Shown piece by piece: positions 61,438 to 64,000 of a DNA stretch of 64,000 bases. The DNA comes from Hirsutella rhossiliensis (lineage: Eukaryota; Ascomycota; Sordariomycetes; Hypocreales; Ophiocordycipitaceae). How positions within the stretch are numbered: position 1 is the first letter of the stretch; each line of letters begins with the position of its first letter. A model generated the notes under the pieces. It did not search any database. It was given only the letters and a program-made list of their open reading frames with translations, and was not told the DNA's origin. The position numbers and the translations under genes were made by a program. The stretch covers positions 2,976,001-3,040,000 of the forward strand of contig NW_025408676.1 of assembly GCF_020360975.1 (NCBI RefSeq), in the 5' to 3' direction.

Positions 61438-64000
61438 CTAGTACTCAAAGTCATCGTCCACCGCCGGCCCCTTGCTCTTGGTCACGCTCTCCTGCTTCCG
61501 GTACATGTCGGCCACCTGCCGGCTGCTCGTCGCCTCGTCGGGCTTCTTGTCGTCGCGCACCTTGACGAAGCGCGGGAACCGCAGGCTGATGCCCTTGCCG
61601 CCCGCCGGGTCCACGCCTCCTTGCAGCCCGCCTTGTACCGCGGGCTGAGCGTCAGGTCCGCCGTCTTCACCTCCCACACGTACCGCGGCTCCAGCCACAC
61701 ATCGGGCTGGTGCTGCCCGCCCCCCGAGTGCGAGTAGAACGGTTTGGCCCGGTCGATTGTGATGGCCGACAGCTGTGCGTGCAGCTCCTCGAGCACCTGC
61801 TCCGAGAAGCCCGTGCCGATGTTGCACACTGTTTCGTACGTCTCCGTCGCCGGGTTGTAGCATGCCAATAAAAAGGCCCCGTACACCGATGTCCGCTTGC
61901 CCCTGCCGTGGTACGCCCCCAGCACAACGAGGTCGAGCGAGTCGCCGATGCCTGACAGATAGTCCTTCTTGACCTGTTGATCAACATGTCAGCCCACGCT
62001 CCAAAGCCGGATGGGAGCAGCCCGCCCTACCTTGAGCCAGTTTCGACTGCGCTTGCTGGGCTCGTATCCGCTCTCGGTGCCGTCCAGCATCTTGACCATC
62101 AGCCCCTCGCACGAAGCCTTGACGCTTTCGTCGAGAAAGTCTTGGATCTCATCCAGCTCCTGGCCGTTCATGAACGTGGCGAAGCCAAACTCTCCCTCCA
62201 CGGGCGTAAACGCTTCTCGGAGCAGCTCTCTCCGCTCCCGAAGCGGCTTCTCCACCACGGGCTGTCCGTTCAGGTAAAGCAGGTCAAAGGCAAACACGCA
62301 CACTTTGACCTTGACATCCTCCACCTTGACGTCCTTGCGCTTCCGCGTCATCAGCTGCTGAAAGGGGAGCACCTTCTTCTCGTCCACGTCCCATGCCACC
62401 GTCTCGCAGTCGAGCACAAAGCTCATCGTGTCTTGCTTGACCCAGGAATGGAGCTTGGCGAGAATATCGGGGTACTTTTTGGACAGATCCTCCGAGTTTC
62501 GCGAAAAGATGCTAGCCACCCCGCTTGCCGCCTCCCTGCTCGCACTCGCCGTCGCTCGGCTCAGCTCCTGCGGCTCCCTCAAAGTATCAATGACACCAAC
62601 TCACCTGTAGACGGTCTTGAGGATTGACTCGCCGTTTTCTAGCTCCGTCGTGGTCGGCACCTTGTCCTTTTGATCGGCTTCGTGACAGACAATCGCCTGG
62701 GCTAGAGACACCAGTACGGTCCTCTCGGCGAGTCCAAGCCGGAGCTTGCCCTCGAGAAACCGGATGATGAACTTGGCCTCGCTCGGCCCGCCCTTGTCCT
62801 TGGTGATGTCGACCTTGCCGGTGGCGCAAGAATCGGCCGCTGACAATAGCTTCTTGATGCCGTCGACTTTGCGACTTTGCGCACCGCTGCCAGTCACCGT
62901 CGCAATACCCATCAAGCCTTGGTGAACGCCTCGGACCGTCAACGGCTTCGGCTTGAACATGGTGGGCTGCGTGGACCTGCTCTTGACTGCGACCAGCCCC
63001 AGGTCACCAATATCCTTTTGATCCGCCTTGATGACCGGAAGGCTGCGTCCCGTCGTCTCGCCAATGGCCTTCATGATCAAGGACTCGCCAATGCCAAGCT
63101 CGATGCCAGCGTAGTCGGGCGCGAGCTTGTTGACCATGAGGAGGACCGTGGGCAACAAGTCGTCGGGGGTGAGCCGCATGACCTGCCGCAGGAACAGCGC
63201 GCAATGCTCCATGATCACCAATCGTTTCGTCGTCATCTCAATGAGAGAGAATGTCTGGCAAAGCGCGGCGTACGGCACTGGAGCCCCGATTCCAGTCGGG
63301 AAGGGGTGCTCGCTCTGGTTTTGAGCCGAGTCTGGGCCTTTCTCGTGCCTTGGCAGCAGAAACCTCGGCCTTTCCTCGTCCGCCTCGGCATCTTCCTCTG
63401 CTTCCGACGCGGACTCGGCTGTCGATTCTTCTTTAGACCGTCGTCAACGACGTTTTCTGGCTTGGCCCGGCGACCCTTCTCGGTTTTGGACTGGCTGAAC
63501 TCTCCTTTGACAGCTGGAGGCTGTTCTTCCATGTTGACCCCTTCCTCCCCAACACCGTCTTCCTCTTCCTCAGGCTTAACCCGATTCCGGCTTCTTCTTG
63601 CGCGCTTGACCACCGGCCCGTCGTCTTCCTCGTCGACTTCATTCTTCGTGGTGTCCTGGTCGGCCAGTCGTGCTCGCTTCTTGCCATCTAGCCTCCGCGT
63701 CAGCCGGCCTGCAATTCATGGTGAGGAGTCGCAGCTGAAGAACCTACCCTTCTCCGAGTCTGAGTTCCCCTTGGTGCTCACACCTGCCTCGCCATGTCCA
63801 TTCGCTGCCTCGTTCTGCCTCGTCTTGGTGGCAAAGGTCAACTTGGTCTGCTGCTGGGCGCGGCCCTTTGGCTCCAAAGAACTTTCTGCCAAGCCGCAAA
63901 GCGCCGGTCAGCAAATGCACAGGAGTTGCGACAGTGCCCAAGGCAGCCTCTCTGCCTTGCCACGCACCCTAACGTGGCTTGCCTGGGCTTGACGTACCCC
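61438..64000 (-). CDS. CDC9: ATP-depend​ent DNA ligase I, 5' end outside window, core segment missing
   Basis: Replicative DNA ligase, sealing Okazaki fragments in the nucleus. The N-terminal tail (63,936-63,233) is charged and disordered, with an intron at 63,688-63,747 and a Q-T-K-L-T-F stretch that could bind PCNA. The DNA-binding domain (about 63,300-62,601) is well conserved. The catalytic and OB parts (about 62,510-61,438) include [30 protein letters not shown] and N-W-L-K, with an intron at 61,974-62,030. The protein ends D-D-D-F-E-Y before TAG 61,440-61,438. Roughly 100 residues between V-Y-R (about 62,601) and S-I-F-S (about 62,510) are absent, including motif I K-Y-D-G with the lysine that carries AMP. 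One G is lost near 61,613 and frames change in the tail near 63,330. As written the product would be dead. Confidence 0.85.

Noticed and set aside
1..64000. CRISPR arrays, rRNA or tRNA genes
   Set aside because: No spaced palindromic direct repeats and no rRNA or cloverleaf-like segment were seen; a fungal genome is not expected to carry CRISPR.

Overview
The window suggests a filamentous ascomycete (Pezizomycotina, most likely Sordariomycetes). The genes on the right have 50-60 nt introns with GTATGT/GTAAGT-type donors and CTAAC branch sites. The left three quarters carry the signature of repeat-induced point mutation (RIP), which is specific to fungi. A precise species cannot be read from the sequence.

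Positions 1 to about 47,430 are an AT-rich, RIP-saturated block. CpA and TpG are almost absent (one CA and no TG in the first 600 bases) while CpG is still common, so ATG starts and TGA stops have been erased and old reading frames are full of TAA/TAG. Inside it is a nest of LTR retrotransposons that can be resolved from LTR pairs and target-site duplications. The oldest is a chromodomain Gypsy element 'D' (minus strand, right part 41,655-47,430, left part up to 10,085). Element 'C' (10,091-41,649, minus) inserted into D with 706-bp LTRs. C was then hit three times: by Gypsy 'B' (11,539-19,346, TSD GCTCT), by a Copia element (24,022-30,063, plus strand, TSD AGACG) and by Gypsy 'A' (30,330-38,174, TSD AGCGG). 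A second, partial copy of A opens the window (1 to about 5,051). An unidentified decayed plus-strand frame lies at 6,121-8,580.

The most unusual feature of the block is a set of extra genes near the 3' LTRs. Elements D and B (and probably A) each carry a gene on the strand opposite to gag-pol, placed tail-to-tail with pol, and in D and B it appears to contain an intron. Element C instead carries a frame of about 630 codons in sense orientation downstream of its chromodomain. That frame runs straight through the B insertion point once one TSD copy is removed.

From about 47,430 CA and TG return. A non-RIPed 715-bp inverted-repeat element with TTA target duplication (PIF/Harbinger-like MITE) lies at 47,971-48,685. 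A broken, internally deleted fragment of the mitofusin gene FZO1 (49,954-51,352, minus) marks the edge of the gene-rich, GC-rich arm.

The arm then holds VMA22 (V-ATPase assembly, plus), a neurochondrin-family gene (minus, 3 exons), a CLC chloride channel/antiporter (plus), CTP synthase (minus, about 9 exons including an 8-nt microexon) and DNA ligase I (minus, running off the right edge). CLC, CTP synthase and ligase contain many one- or two-base deletions, mostly in C or G runs, while the protein continues perfectly in another frame. That pattern points to consensus or assembly errors rather than gene death. The ligase as given also lacks its catalytic-lysine segment.
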